In this document: positions 46,757 to 57,400 of the stretch, piece by piece
How positions within the stretch are numbered: the first letter of the stretch is position 1
Layout: each line of letters opens with the position of its first letter
NCBI GenBank assembly: GCA_023375675.1
Contig: JALQBC010000006.1
Span: 372,001 to 436,000, forward strand
Direction of reading: 5' to 3'
Source of the DNA: Cytospora piceicola
Lineage: Eukaryota > Ascomycota > Sordariomycetes > Diaporthales > Cytosporaceae
DNA: 64,000 bases
Program-made: the position numbers and the translations under genes
Notes under the pieces: model-generated
What the model saw: only the letters and a program-made list of their open reading frames with translations
What the model was told of the DNA's origin: nothing
Databases searched by the model: none

Positions 46757-49066
46757 GGTGATCTGGATTGACCGCGCAGCCCGTGACAGCTATATCCTTC
46801 AGGGTGGCTTTGCGTCATTGACGTTCTTGCTGGAACCGGCGAGATCCTAATGGCTGCGCATCCGTACTAAGGTCGATCAGGTTTTGTCAAGAATACCTCA
46901 TTGTCTTCGTCGCAATCCAAGCCAAGGGTCAGTTTTCGGGATACAAAGTCGTAATGGGGAGCAAGCGACAGGACGGAGACCTACAGAAGAACACGGAGGA
47001 TTCTCATCGACATGCCTGGAAGCGCCGTGGCCCCCGACGTCTGCAATTCCCCGATAGGTTCTCCTGAGTTGTGTCAATGGTCAGGTGAGGTTTACGGGAT
47101 GCGTAAAATCAAGGAGGTATCGCTGAGGAAAGCCCCCAATATCAATATCTTCATTGCTGAAAATAAAGTTATGCCCATCAATGATTTCGCCATTTGGAAT
47201 TAATGTACTTCACTTGCATTGCCCCAGACACTTCTACAATGTGTCGATTGCCTACCGTGACCTTGTGAAATGTGAACACGGACTCCTAGCCTCACTAGCA
47301 GCCAACCAGCCAGCCTTGCCTCGCCCTTATAAACGCAACGTTTCTCTACGTCCATCACCGGGCGGTGGTGTAGTGGTCAAGGCACTTCACTCCTTATCAA
47401 TACACCACCGCCCTGGACGCCTGAGTTCGATTACGACCGAGGGGCCCCCGTCCCTCGAGCCACCCAATGTTACCCCTCGAGGCCTGGGTGAAGCTCCCTC
47501 TCGGAGACAGAGATGTAGGCCGCGCAATTGCGCGGCCGAACTCTTTTTGCCTTTCCTGCTAATCTTCCTTCTTATTCTCTCTGGGTAAGTACCCAAGAAA
47601 TTCTGAAGTGCAGCGTGCCAGGGATTCATGTACAACTATATTGTCCTCCATATTTTCAAGTCCAGTTATTTCGCTCTTCTCTTTTTCCTTGCTTTTGCTT
47701 GTTCTCCTTTGCTGCGGCTTGCTATTAGTCGGACTTGACTGCCCAGCCATGTCGTCTCTGAGTATGAAACCTTGAAATCTTATTACCAGTCATTCTTGAT
47801 ACTCTCTTACACGAGTCTTATGTTCCATAGAGCTTCGTGCACTTCGAATTACAACCGTGGTTATTCTCAAGCGATAGCGGAGTGCTTTTGGGACCGAAGA
47901 TCGAAAAAGTCCGACACTGTTGATGAGAAGAGAAGACGAAAAGCAGCATGGCAAGGAGGTATGTGAGGACACCATAGAAGGAGGCAAGGAAAGCAAAGTG
48001 CCACTTAGAGATCTGTCCCGCGAACTTCGTTGGATGATTTGGAGGCATGGCATGGCCGAATCTGCGCCTCTCCAGTTCATTTCAGGCCAGGATCCCCTCG
48101 TCGACTTGACCTTGAGCCGTACGGACACCATCTCGCAGGCTGGAATCCCATCTCTACCACGCCACTCGAACTTGAGGGGCAGCGAGGACGCTCATGGGGA
48201 GACCAGGGATGTCATATACCACTTCTGTGTTGCACACGACCAGCGGAGACTTATCCGACACGACCGTGACCCGATGCTCCTCGTTCAGCTCGGTTGTTGT
48301 GTTTGAAGCCATACGTGCACTGTGCATCCTGCACAAGAAAGAAAGAAACATAATTCCCAGAGGTAAATAGAAGACTTCGAAGCGTTCATCTGTTGAGCCA
48401 AGGGACTAAACAATATGGCGTGTTCCATCCACGCTTTCGCTAAGATCATTGCCTGCTTGGCCCAGTCACCAAAGACAGCGCGGCAGTGCGGACGATAAAC
48501 GCATCGAGTCTCGAAACAACCTGCAAAACTTGATGATTCATCGATTGAAGAAGCAACGCATCGGAGCAGGCCTTTGAGCAGTGCCAGTGCTAGATATATT
48601 GAGCGCCCACACCTGTGGACAGTAGCAATGAAACTGACAGATATCCGGCAGTACTTTCTCACCTTGTAAGTAGGCGTCATCCCGAGCATTGTAATTGGGG
48701 AACTCACTGTTCACGACGCAAATGTATTTTGTTATTGTTTATTTCGACCAGAGATCGGCCTCCTCCGAGAAAATGAGGTACCATCAGATACGCCCTTTGC
48801 TACTTCATAATATAACTTGGCAAAGGATCATTTCAATGAGGCAATGCTAGCCCAGCCACTTTAGTGCATGGTGGCTGGTTGGATATTGACCGGCGAGTAC
48901 TGTATCACTTCAGGGTTATCGGATCTGAGGCAAACCCGGCGGATATCCCGCCCGCTATGGACAGGGATGGATCCGATGGTTGCAAGGACAAGTCGGGGAG
49001 GGTCTGGAGAGTTTTACCGCTGGTGTGGCACTTGGCTGATGCCATGGCGTTTGGTTCTCAATGTTC
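46757..49066. other. Long intergenic region containing a Pol III-like repeat
   Basis: About 2.3 kb. The repeat at 47360-47548 is annotated separately. A frame at 47920-48306 includes PLRDLSRELRWMIWRHGM, which resembles the LPxELRxMIW core of fungal 2EXR-domain proteins, but it is short and stops soon after; it may be a fragment. The rest looks non-coding. Confidence 0.4.
47360..47548 (+). mobile_element. Candidate tRNA-related SINE or structured Pol III transcript
   Basis: The 5' end contains TGGTGTAGTGG at 47366-47376, matching an RNA polymerase III A box as in tRNA D-arms. GAGTTCGATTA at 47423-47433 resembles a B box. A TTTTT terminator lies at 47544-47548 and a TTATAA about 30 bp before the start. 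Three structures are visible: a perfect 13-bp inverted repeat (47360-47372 with 47401-47413); CCTCGAG/CTCGAGG (47453-47459 with 47476-47482); and the 20-bp perfect palindrome GGCCGCGCAATTGCGCGGCC (47518-47537) just before the T run. The first stem breaks a tRNA cloverleaf, so this is not a working tRNA. A tRNA-derived SINE copy or a structured ncRNA would fit. No target-site duplication was seen. Confidence 0.5.
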
Positions 49067-50442
49067 CTACGGATTCATCCCCTTCCTCTGTTTGAGATCC
49101 CTCATCAAGTCCCTGATTGCCACCATGTATGACCTGATATCTCTCGCGTGGTATCGTGACCTGTCAGCATTATCGAAGACAAGGTCGGCCAAGTCCCTGT
49201 CGACATCCATCTCTCGTCTCATCCGCCCCTGGATGTGGACGTCTTCCCGGTGGCGTTGGAAATTAAGGTCAGCGCATCGCAAGGAGCAGAAAACGGATTC
49301 TCTCTTGAGCCTATCGGTGCATTCCCTGCACATCAGGTCATCCGCGTTGTCCAGGTCCATGTCGACGTCGTCTTCAAGGAGCTGCACGCAGTACTCCCCT
49401 CCGGCGCACCCATGGCTCTCATCCGCGTGCGCATCCTGCTCTCTCATTAGTGACATTCCGTCGCAGAGGTGGCACATAAACTCACAAAGCCTTTGCCCTC
49501 GTGTCTACTGCAAGCCTGAGAGCACCAGACCGTCGTACTTGGTCGGATGCCAGCATCTAGTAGAATCGTGCAATATGGACACGCGATGAAATCCTCCTTG
49601 TCCACCTCCTTACGGCAGACGTTGCACGGGGGTACCTCGTACGTGATCTCGGGTGGTTGCGGCTTCTGGGTGGCCTTCTTCGACTTCTGCAACTCATAGG
49701 CCGCCTTCGCCCTCTGCAGCTCTTCTATTCGTTTCTGGTATCTCTCCTTCTGATCGGCCGCGCCTATGCTGGCGGCCGCATCCGAAGTGACCTTAGTGGC
49801 GACCTCCTTTATCGTTGCGCCAGACTGGAGCTTCTCAAGGTATAGCTGCGTCTTCTCTGTGATCGGCTCATCGGGCCGTCCCTGGAAAAATGTCTCCTTG
49901 TAGGTCGGCAGCCGGTCTTCGGGTGTTTTGACAGCCATTAGACGGGCCAAAGCCTCCTGCGCGGTCTGGGGGTCTGCTCCGCCATTTAGGGCAGCCCGCA
50001 TGTCCTTGACGAGATCCTCGAACGCAACATCCTGGCTACCAACTTTGGCAACCAGATCCTTCCGGTCCAGCAGCTCTTCCAGGGTCTTTGGTATACTGGG
50101 CGAGGCCTTGACCTGCTCAAAATACCAATCCCGCTTCTCAGCCTCGATGCGCGCGTCGACGTCCTCCAATTTGGCCTCGTACTTGAGCGCCGCGGCGAAC
50201 AAGGCGTCGAGGTCACTCAGGAAGGGCTCCCGCCCCGTGAACCACTGCGCATCCTTGGGTTCCAGGTATGTGCTGCGAATGCGGCTGATGACCAGGGGGT
50301 AGCACTCGCGGCACTGCACAATGTGCTTGTGCTGGGGGTGGTTCTGCGCGCATGCGGCCTTGATCTTGGCGACTTCGTCGGCACTTTGCGTACGCAGCAC
50401 CTGATAGGCGGCAAGATAATCCCAGGCTTCTAGTTCACCCAT
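49067..50442 (-). CDS. Putative zinc-binding protein with Cys clusters, function unknown (about 438 aa)
   Basis: The first exon runs 50442-49486. A short intron, 49485-49436 (GTGAGT to GCAG, with CTAAT before the acceptor), leads to a second exon ending at 49067. Without splicing the frame stops soon after. The N-terminal half is helical, with HIVQCRECYPLV and a coiled coil around residues 220-255. Two cysteine clusters follow: CNVCRKEVDKEDFIACPYC with WCSQACSRH, a treble-clef-like arrangement, and after the intron CRECTDRLKRESVFCSLRC, again CxxC...CxxxC. Paired Cx2C and CSxxC motifs suggest two zinc-binding modules like MYND or FCS-type fingers, though not an exact match. The end is Arg/Asp-rich. 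I assign no pathway. Confidence 0.75.
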
Positions 50443-51527
50443 GGCGAGGAAATGGGTTGTTTGAGAGTGAGTGAGAGAGTGGGCGGGTGGGCATGCGTGT
50501 GTGTGTGTGTGTGTGTTCTCAGTCCCGGGGGTTGGAGATCTGCAAGTGATATGAGAGTAACGACGGGCGCTGTGGCATTGGTACTTCGTCTTGTGCGACC
50601 AGAAAGAATTTCCAGATTCCGTTACGATCCGGTGAAGAAAGGCTAGGAGATCTCGTTATGTACCCGATCGGCCACTGTTACTGTATTGAGAGAGTCAAAT
50701 TTCGAGGTCGCCAGTAGCATTTGCAGTCGCATGCAGCCGGCATGTAAGATCCAATCATAAGCAAAAACTCGTGTCTGTATATGTTTGTATCTGGAGCAAA
50801 GGCAAAACAGAGATTGAATCCGATGGATTCCAAAATTGTGACACGTACGTGTGTCAATAGGTCAGAATAATAAAGATGAGAAAAGGCATATAGTGTACGG
50901 ATCCGTAGTGAAGTTGAGAATCGAAGTGTAGAGAGAGTGCCCTTCCAAGGTTGTGAGACAAGGAAGACAAGAGGCGTGTACCCACCTGCTAAGTGCCTTA
51001 AGGTAGATACTTTACTTACCTAGGTAGGTACTTTGGGTGCTGAAGCCCGGGCGTGCAGGTGTCAAATCATGTACGCTAAAGTAGGCAGATAGGTACCTAG
51101 GGAGCGTTTAGCAGGGTAGCAGGGTTCGGGTTGACTTTTTTTTTGTTTGTTCTTGGGGCCCACCCCTGCCTGAACTCAGGTACTCTCTCTCTCTGTGTGT
51201 GTACTGCCTGCGCTTTTATACAGTGGACAAGGTGGACGCCAAAACGCAGCCTCGGCCAGCGCGTCCCCCCCAATGTTCACATCGCGACAGCATTATTAGA
51301 CGTCATCCGACTTACCACACACACGAGGCACCACGAAGACAACAAACAACACAATCATACCAAACACCCCGGCAACGGTTCGAGCGCTGCACACCGGCAA
51401 TCATTCAATCTGAGCTGCCCACTTGGTCACCTTCAAGTCCTCAGCGAACATCACGACTTGCGACCGTGTCCATCCTTCGCGCCCCATGACCAATCTCGAC
51501 TGCGCTCCCCGTTAAGCCTTCGCAACA
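50443..51527. other. Divergent intergenic region of the 50.4 and 51.5 kb genes
   Basis: About 1.1 kb without a gene. It has a GT microsatellite at about 50497-50516 and CCTAGGTA palindrome copies at 51017-51031 (TTACCTAGGTAGGTAC) and 51091-51102 (ATAGGTACCTAG), 425-510 bp upstream of the 51528 start. Confidence 0.5.
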
Positions 51528-54203
51528 ATGGCTCCCGGTGTGAGTAATAGAACTTCCGCATGATTGCCCCAAGAGCAGGTTATTTCCGGAGGATGCTGAC
51601 TGCTATTGCGCAAACACAGTACAGGACGACGGCTACAAATACTAGGCGCGGAAACCGAAGTGGTTTCGCAGAGCACGATGACTTTGAAGGTACACATAAG
51701 CTCTTCCCCACTTCTAATTACGACCATGCGAACCCCCAGCCTTTATCGCACCTCAAACCGCATACAGATGGAGGGATACAGGCACATGGAAATGTATACT
51801 GAGATGGTGGGAATGGACTGATAGAGGACCGCATCATAAACCTCAGGCCTACCAAGGCCCCAATGGTGATGGCACAAGCGTGGCGAGCAAAGAGTCCAGA
51901 ACCAGGGCTTGTGCAGGCGCCGTCGCTGCGACACTTTGTTCAGGTATCCTTAGGAAGCGCTCTATACTTGAAGCCATAGTCCATGCCCCCCATACGATGG
52001 GGCGTCTGAGTCGCCTGAAGTCACAATCGCTAACCAAAGACTGTCTCTAGGCCTTCCGGTCCGACAATGGCGCAAGGAAGAGGTTACCATAGCGCCCTCC
52101 CCCGAGCGCGAAGAGGAAAAAAAAGACGACATTTGGGCGGAAGAGTTGCCCCATGGGATGCCCAAGGACACTCATCTGCTCCCTCAGCATAGCCAAGAAT
52201 TGTTGAAAATGGCACGGTCCGGGAAGCTCTTCAGGAAACGACCCCTCGACGAGGAAGATGCCGACACTGATGGTCTACCTGCTGACAAACCGGAAAAGAA
52301 AGCATCGGTAGCAGATGAGGGTTTCAGGGTCAAGGTCTGGAGGGCGATCCCTCGCAACGTCGAGGAGCCTACTATCTCGTACCTGGCGCCGAGGAAGAAG
52401 GGCACAATCATGCTACCCTCCAAGGCAATCGGGACACAGCAGCAGACGACCGGCCCTTCAGTCGTAAGAGCTACGGTACGAAAGTTTGATGCTGCTGGCA
52501 ACTCTTATATGCAGACTGTAAACCTCAGCGAGGGGCAGCCAGTAGATGGCGAGATCATTTCCACCAGTGTCATGCCTGTGCCAGAGGCCGCTGCCGAAGC
52601 TCCACAGCGAGTGCCAACGCCGGTGAAGAGGAAGCCTGCCGCTACTCAGAAGAGAAAGGGCCGTGGCCGTGGCCGAGGTCGAGGACGAGGGAGGCTCCCG
52701 CTGCCTTCCAGCACACGTCCAATTCCACAGGAGGATGGAACCAACAAAGTCAAGTTCGAAACCGTGGGTGTGGATGTGAGTAACCCCTGATCCTCGTTTA
52801 CAGCTAGGCAGTGAATCTAACAACGTACATAGGGCGTTAAGATCGAGCAGGACGACGGTGCAAGGAATCTCGGCGACGTCGAGATGGCGGAGCCTGGTGC
52901 GCTCAAATACGACAATAGAGATGGTGGTCCCGGGTTAGATGCGGATGGTGTTGGTACCGAGAGCGGAACACCCGCAGGTGGGAAGGAAGACCAGGAGATG
53001 AAAGACGCGCCTTCACATGCGTCTCTACCTGCGCCTTCAGGTCCGGCCGCAGAGGCTGCTCCGACACCAACAGCTGTACAAGAGCAAGGGTCAACCCTCG
53101 CACCACGTCGGCTGAAGACCAGCCCATCGCTGAAAGAAGGGAGCCCGCTGAAGAACGTGACGCTACGGTCGCCTACCGATACTTCGCCACAGATATCGCC
53201 AATCGCGACGACAGCTGCCCCCGACACACCAGCCGTCCTCTCAGAGGTACCGGGCGAGCCTAGTCTGGGCCTCCAGCCATCAACAACACAGCCCTCGCTA
53301 CCTACGCTGCCCACGTTGCCCACGATGTCTACACTGTCCTCGGCGCCCTCGTTGCCCTCAATGTCCTCCCTGCCCTCGCGATCATCCGTCGTCGCAGATG
53401 AGCCTGTCGACGCACAGCCTCCAAAAGAAGCCGATCCGAAGTCCGCCGAAATAGCTCCTGAAGACACGCTCGGTGTGGTGGCCATTACCTCCACCGAACC
53501 CACAGCAACAACCTCCACCGCGACACTCTTGGAACAAACAGGCGTGCTACCATCCGCAGTCGAAGCTCCACCACCAGCTGAGGAAAACGAATCTGTGCCG
53601 GCGGCAAAGGATGTCCCGTTTCCGACGAGCGAGGTGCCCATGCCTGGACAGGCCCCGGAGTCCGCCGAGCAGCAAGAACCTACCGGAGAGAAAGCACCTG
53701 CTGAAGAACAAGCGCCTGCCGAAGAGCAGGCACCCGCTGAGGAGCAAGCACCTGCCGAGGAGCAAGCAACCGCCGAAGAGCAAGCACCCGCCGAAGAGCA
53801 AGCACCCGCCGAAGAGCAAGCACACGTCGAAGAGCAAGCACACGTCGAAGAGCAAGCACCTGCTGAAGAACAAGCGCATGTTGAGAACGAACCACCTGCC
53901 GAGCAGCAGGCGCCTGCGGCGGTGGCAACGGAAGCACAAGCACAGGCGCCGCCGGCACCGGCACTGGTGGAAAAAGCCCCGACCGACGACGGAACCGACG
54001 ACGGCAGCTTTGACGTCCTGGGATCCTTGACAGCGAGCCTGAACCAGCAGGCGGAGGAGGATACCCCACCTGCACCATCTGCACCGGCGCATGCTCCTTC
54101 TCCCGCCCCCGCTGCAGATACAGCATCCGAGGCTGCGCCTGCGGCGCCGGAGCAAACAGGAACGGATGAGAATGCCGGTGAAAATGCCGGTGGCGAGGCA
54201 TAG
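51528..54203 (+). CDS. Low-complexity acidic protein with AT-hook-like and APAEEQ repeats (725 aa)
   Basis: Four exons, 51528-51539, 51620-51689, 52051-52775 and 52833-54203, join in frame (the first is four codons, MAPG). Residues of about 40-200 are the most protein-like: LPHGMPKDTHLLPQHSQELL, FRKRPLDEED, KVWRAIPRNVEEPTISYL and RKKGTIMLPSKA. Near residue 205 is RKGRGRGRGRGRGRLP, an AT-hook or RGG-like basic run that suggests nucleic-acid binding. The remaining 450 residues are Pro/Ala/Glu/Ser/Thr-rich and probably disordered, including eleven hexamer units of the APAEEQ type. The second intron (361 nt) is long. Proteins with this N-terminal block occur in other filamentous ascomycetes; no named function is claimed. 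A nuclear location is an inference from the basic run. Confidence 0.78.
53694..53891 (+). repeat. Coding 18-nt minisatellite (APAEEQ repeats)
   Basis: Eleven consecutive 18-nt units encode APAEEQ, with ATAEEQ, AHVEEQ and AHVENE variants. It lies inside the 51528-54203 gene and never breaks frame. Such arrays usually vary in copy number between strains. Confidence 0.9.
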
Positions 54204-55215
54204 CTTTTGGCCTTGCGGAGGCGGCCAGTGCACAGTCTGGAGGGGCATGCGTAGTTTTATTTCCTCTCTTTTTTTTTCTTCCTTCCAGTTCGTCTCGTCT
54301 CGTGATATCCTCCTGTGCGAGCTTCGGGCCATTCTTCATGTGGAGTTAATTAGACGGGAACGATGAGGGCGACGAGCAGTCTCGGCCATTCCTGTAAGAG
54401 CGGTTTAGATATATGAGAACACAATTTGACACAGGAAGGAGCAAATGGCTCGTCGCTGTTATCGTGAACACAAGAGGGTGCTTAATCTGTGAGATTGCTT
54501 CTTCGGGGACGACTCGGGAGGAGCAGCAATACGAGCACGCACCGTACATTTGGTCACATCCGAAAGCAGGTTTGGAGATTGTTTTGGGTGGGACTAGGCG
54601 AGATGCCGGGAAGACCCCTCTGTCGATCCAGGATATGCCATTGACAAAAACACAGAACACCATTCTCAGAAGGAAGAAGCAAAACATCACGTTGGTGACA
54701 GAACCCCCATCTTCGCCAGGCTGGTGTCGGGAACAGCAAACCAGAGGGCGGTGTATGTGTGTGGTGATGGCCAAGCCGTTGGTCGGAAGGAATTCTTCCC
54801 CAGGCTGGGAAGTCGCCGTCCTGTGGAACGGGTTGAGAAAAAAGCATATCGTGTTGCTCGGCTAGAGCAGCCAGGTTTTCGTCTGCTTGTGCGACTTCAT
54901 GTCTGATGCTATCTCCGCCCGCTCGGGGTGATATCGGCCTAGATCTATCTGCACATGTTGGCCTACTCGTATTTTACTGAAAGTAGGGCACATCCCTTCT
55001 TTTCTCCCTGGCAAAATGACGGGGACAGAACGACGACTCTGCTGCTGTCGATCGTAGAAGCACATTGAATCACATATCTCCTCACTCACGTCGCATCTGG
55101 ACTTGAGCATCTTGATAGCGAGTTAGAACTTTAAAAATCTAAATAAACAACGATTTGGATATCAACGCCGGGCCTACTATGCCACCAAAAAAACCTAAAA
55201 CCTAATTCTGACCTC
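54204..55215. other. Gap between convergent genes
   Basis: About 1 kb of 3' flanks. A poly-T run lies near 54271-54280. A 150-codon frame at 54413-54865 is not protein-like, although it is longer than others in the gap. Confidence 0.45.
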
Positions 55216-56685
55216 CTATGCAGACAACAACTCGACCTCCTCCCTCGTGAACCCGAACAGGTACAGCAGGTCCAGCAGGCTGTCCCCGTTGAGCCTGGCG
55301 CCGGCCTCCATCTGCACGCGGGGCTTGGCGTTCCAGGCGACGCCCAGGCCGGCGGCGGCCATCATGCCGAGGTCGTTGGCGCCGTCGCCGACGGCGACGA
55401 CCTGGGCGAGGTCGACGCGCTCGCGGGCGGCGATGTCGCGCAGCAGCTCGGCCTTGCGCTCGCGCCCGACGATGGCGCCGCGGACCTCGCCCGTGAGGAG
55501 CCCGTCCGCGCCCACCACCACCTCGTTGGCGTGGGCGTGGTCGATGCCCAGCTCGGCGGCGAGCCAGGCCGTCAGCGGCTGGAAGCCGCCGCTCAGGACG
55601 GCGGTGCGCACGCCGAGCCGGCGGAGGGCGCGGAGGAGGGGCCGCGCGCCGCGCGTGACGTCGAGGAGGGGCCGCAGGCCGTCGAGGGCGGCCGCCGGGA
55701 GGCCCCGGAGGAGGGCGACGCGCTCGCGGAAGGCGGCCTCGAAGGGGAGCTCGCCGAGCATGGCGCGGTGGGTGATGTCGGCGACGCGGGCGGCGAGGCC
55801 GGGCGGGTCCGTCACGGTCGCGGCGAGGAGGTCGATGACCTCCTGCGTGATCAGGGTGCTGTCCATGTCGAAGACGACGAGCCGGGGGTGCCGCCGCCAG
55901 AGCGTGTCCCGCTGCAGGGCCACGTCGACGTTCCACTCGCGCTCGAAGCGGTAGATGAGCTCGTGCTTGCGCAGGTCGGCCAGGGACAGGTAGCTCGGGG
56001 CCGGGGCCGGGCTGAGGGTGAGCTCGACGACGAGGGGGTGCTCGCAGCTGTCGAGGCACCGGTGCGCCGAGGTCATGTTCTCGGAGCCGGGGGGCAGGGG
56101 GAAGTTTGACATGAGGTGGAGGAAGGACGTGATGCAGAGCGGGGAGACGTAGGAGCCGTAGAGGTTGTCGAGGGGCTCGGGCTCGGCGACGGGCGGCTCA
56201 AGGGGGAAGGACTCGGGGTCGGTGGTGGGCGCCATGTTGGCGGGGATGTCGAGCCCTTCCTGAGAAGCCGTGGGCTTCAGGCTGGGAGTCGCGGGCGCCT
56301 GGGGCGAAGGGGAGGCATGGTTCGAGGCGCGATGGGACTTGGTCTTGTAGAGGAGGGTGGCCACAAGCTTGCTCGACTTTTGTCCAGGAGGCGGCGCGCA
56401 GTTGGGGTGTGAGAGGTCATGGTTCAAACCGCTCTCGACGACCTTGGGAGGGTGTTCTGGTGACGGGACGCCCCTGTAGGTGGGAACTGCGCTCTGGGGA
56501 GGCGTAGAGCTGCGCGGCGCACCAACGGCCGCGTCCTCCACCACGGTGTCGATTCCGAAGTGGCTCTCAGGCTTGTGAGGGGGGCGGTATTGCTGGAACT
56601 CTTGCAGGTATGAGCTGCTCCTCTGGCCAGAGCCCAACCGCGGGCGGCCCGGAATTTGCTTGGAAGCACTGTCGTTGCTCGCCAT
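55216..56685 (-). CDS. SER2: Phosphoserine phosphatase, 489 aa
   Basis: It hydrolyses O-phosphoserine to serine, the last step of the phosphorylated serine pathway, in the cytosol. Single exon. The C-terminal half is a HAD-superfamily SerB domain. Motif I VFDMDSTLITQEVIDLL (nucleophile Asp, near residue 270) is followed by LLRGLPAAALDGL and motif II AVLSGGFQPL. The motif III Lys is in RKAELL, and motif IV is GDGANDLGMM. DHAHANEVVVGADGLLTGEV is typical of the SerB cap and core. The N-terminal 250 residues, longer than in bacterial SerB, start disordered (SNDSASKQIPGRPRLGSGQ) and then form a domain seen in other fungal enzymes. GC content is very high in the C-terminal half, so antisense frames are open there. 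Downstream of fumarase on the same strand, 700 bp apart. Confidence 0.94.
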   Translation of the reverse strand: MASNDSASKQIPGRPRLGSGQRSSSYLQEFQQYRPPHKPESHFGIDTVVEDAAVGAPRSSTPPQSAVPTYRGVPSPEHPPKVVESGLNHDLSHPNCAPPPGQKSSKLVATLLYKTKSHRASNHASPSPQAPATPSLKPTASQEGLDIPANMAPTTDPESFPLEPPVAEPEPLDNLYGSYVSPLCITSFLHLMSNFPLPPGSENMTSAHRCLDSCEHPLVVELTLSPAPAPSYLSLADLRKHELIYRFEREWNVDVALQRDTLWRRHPRLVVFDMDSTLITQEVIDLLAATVTDPPGLAARVADITHRAMLGELPFEAAFRERVALLRGLPAAALDGLRPLLDVTRGARPLLRALRRLGVRTAVLSGGFQPLTAWLAAELGIDHAHANEVVVGADGLLTGEVRGAIVGRERKAELLRDIAARERVDLAQVVAVGDGANDLGMMAAAGLGVAWNAKPRVQMEAGARLNGDSLLDLLYLFGFTREEVELLSA

Positions 56686-57400
56686 GTTTTATGATTAATC
56701 TTTACGATTTCGACGAGAGAAGTTTCCCGTGTATTAAATATGTATTCAAGTGTGTCCTGGCGACAGCGATCTGATTATCCTTAGATAGGGAACGTCGTCG
56801 AGGTCCTTGAGGGTCACCGTGCAGACAGAGGCATCAACAAGGGCTAAGAGAGGGGTTCAGGTTCAGGATCAGGTTCAGATTCATTTCAGAAAGGTCAGGA
56901 AATCGTCAGAATCAACCTTCCACTCACTGCGCAAGTTCAGGTTCGGAAACATGCCGCGCACGCGCAGCCCGAAACACTCACAACGGCCCCCACAACGCTT
57001 ACCGAGCTTGCCGATTCGCTGAGACAACCCGCGCGCAGACGGCGGCTCAGCCACGTGTGGCGCCTCAGAATCATCGTCATTGGGGGACAAAGCATATGGT
57101 CCGATACAACTAGATGCCGATCGTCAGGGGTAAGTGACCAAGTGACGAACAGCGTCAACGAAGCGACAAGGCGTGGCGGCCAGTCGCACAAAGGCTGCAT
57201 TAGAGCAGTCATCATGTTATGTAGTAGTGTATGCAGTTTGCGATAGCTTCATCATATCGTCTCAAATTTGTACAGTGACGGCCGTGACGGGTCTTCCTCT
57301 CTTCCCCACGGCTCATAAAATTTCTAGGGAACGCTTCAAGTGTTGTGGTCCTGTGTCAAGCAGTTTTCAAACAGTTTATATATTCTTACAAGGGCAGTTT
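56686..57400. other. Intergenic between fumarase and phosphoserine phosphatase
   Basis: About 715 bp: the fumarase 3' flank and the phosphoserine phosphatase promoter. GGTTCAGGTTCAGGATCAGG near 56845-56865 is a short direct repeat. A 69-codon minus-strand frame (57090-56881) is not supported. Confidence 0.5.

Noticed and set aside
51690..52050. Possible C/D-box snoRNA in the 361-nt intron (GTGATGG and CTGA motifs)
   Set aside because: The boxes are about 140 nt apart with no terminal stem or inner boxes.
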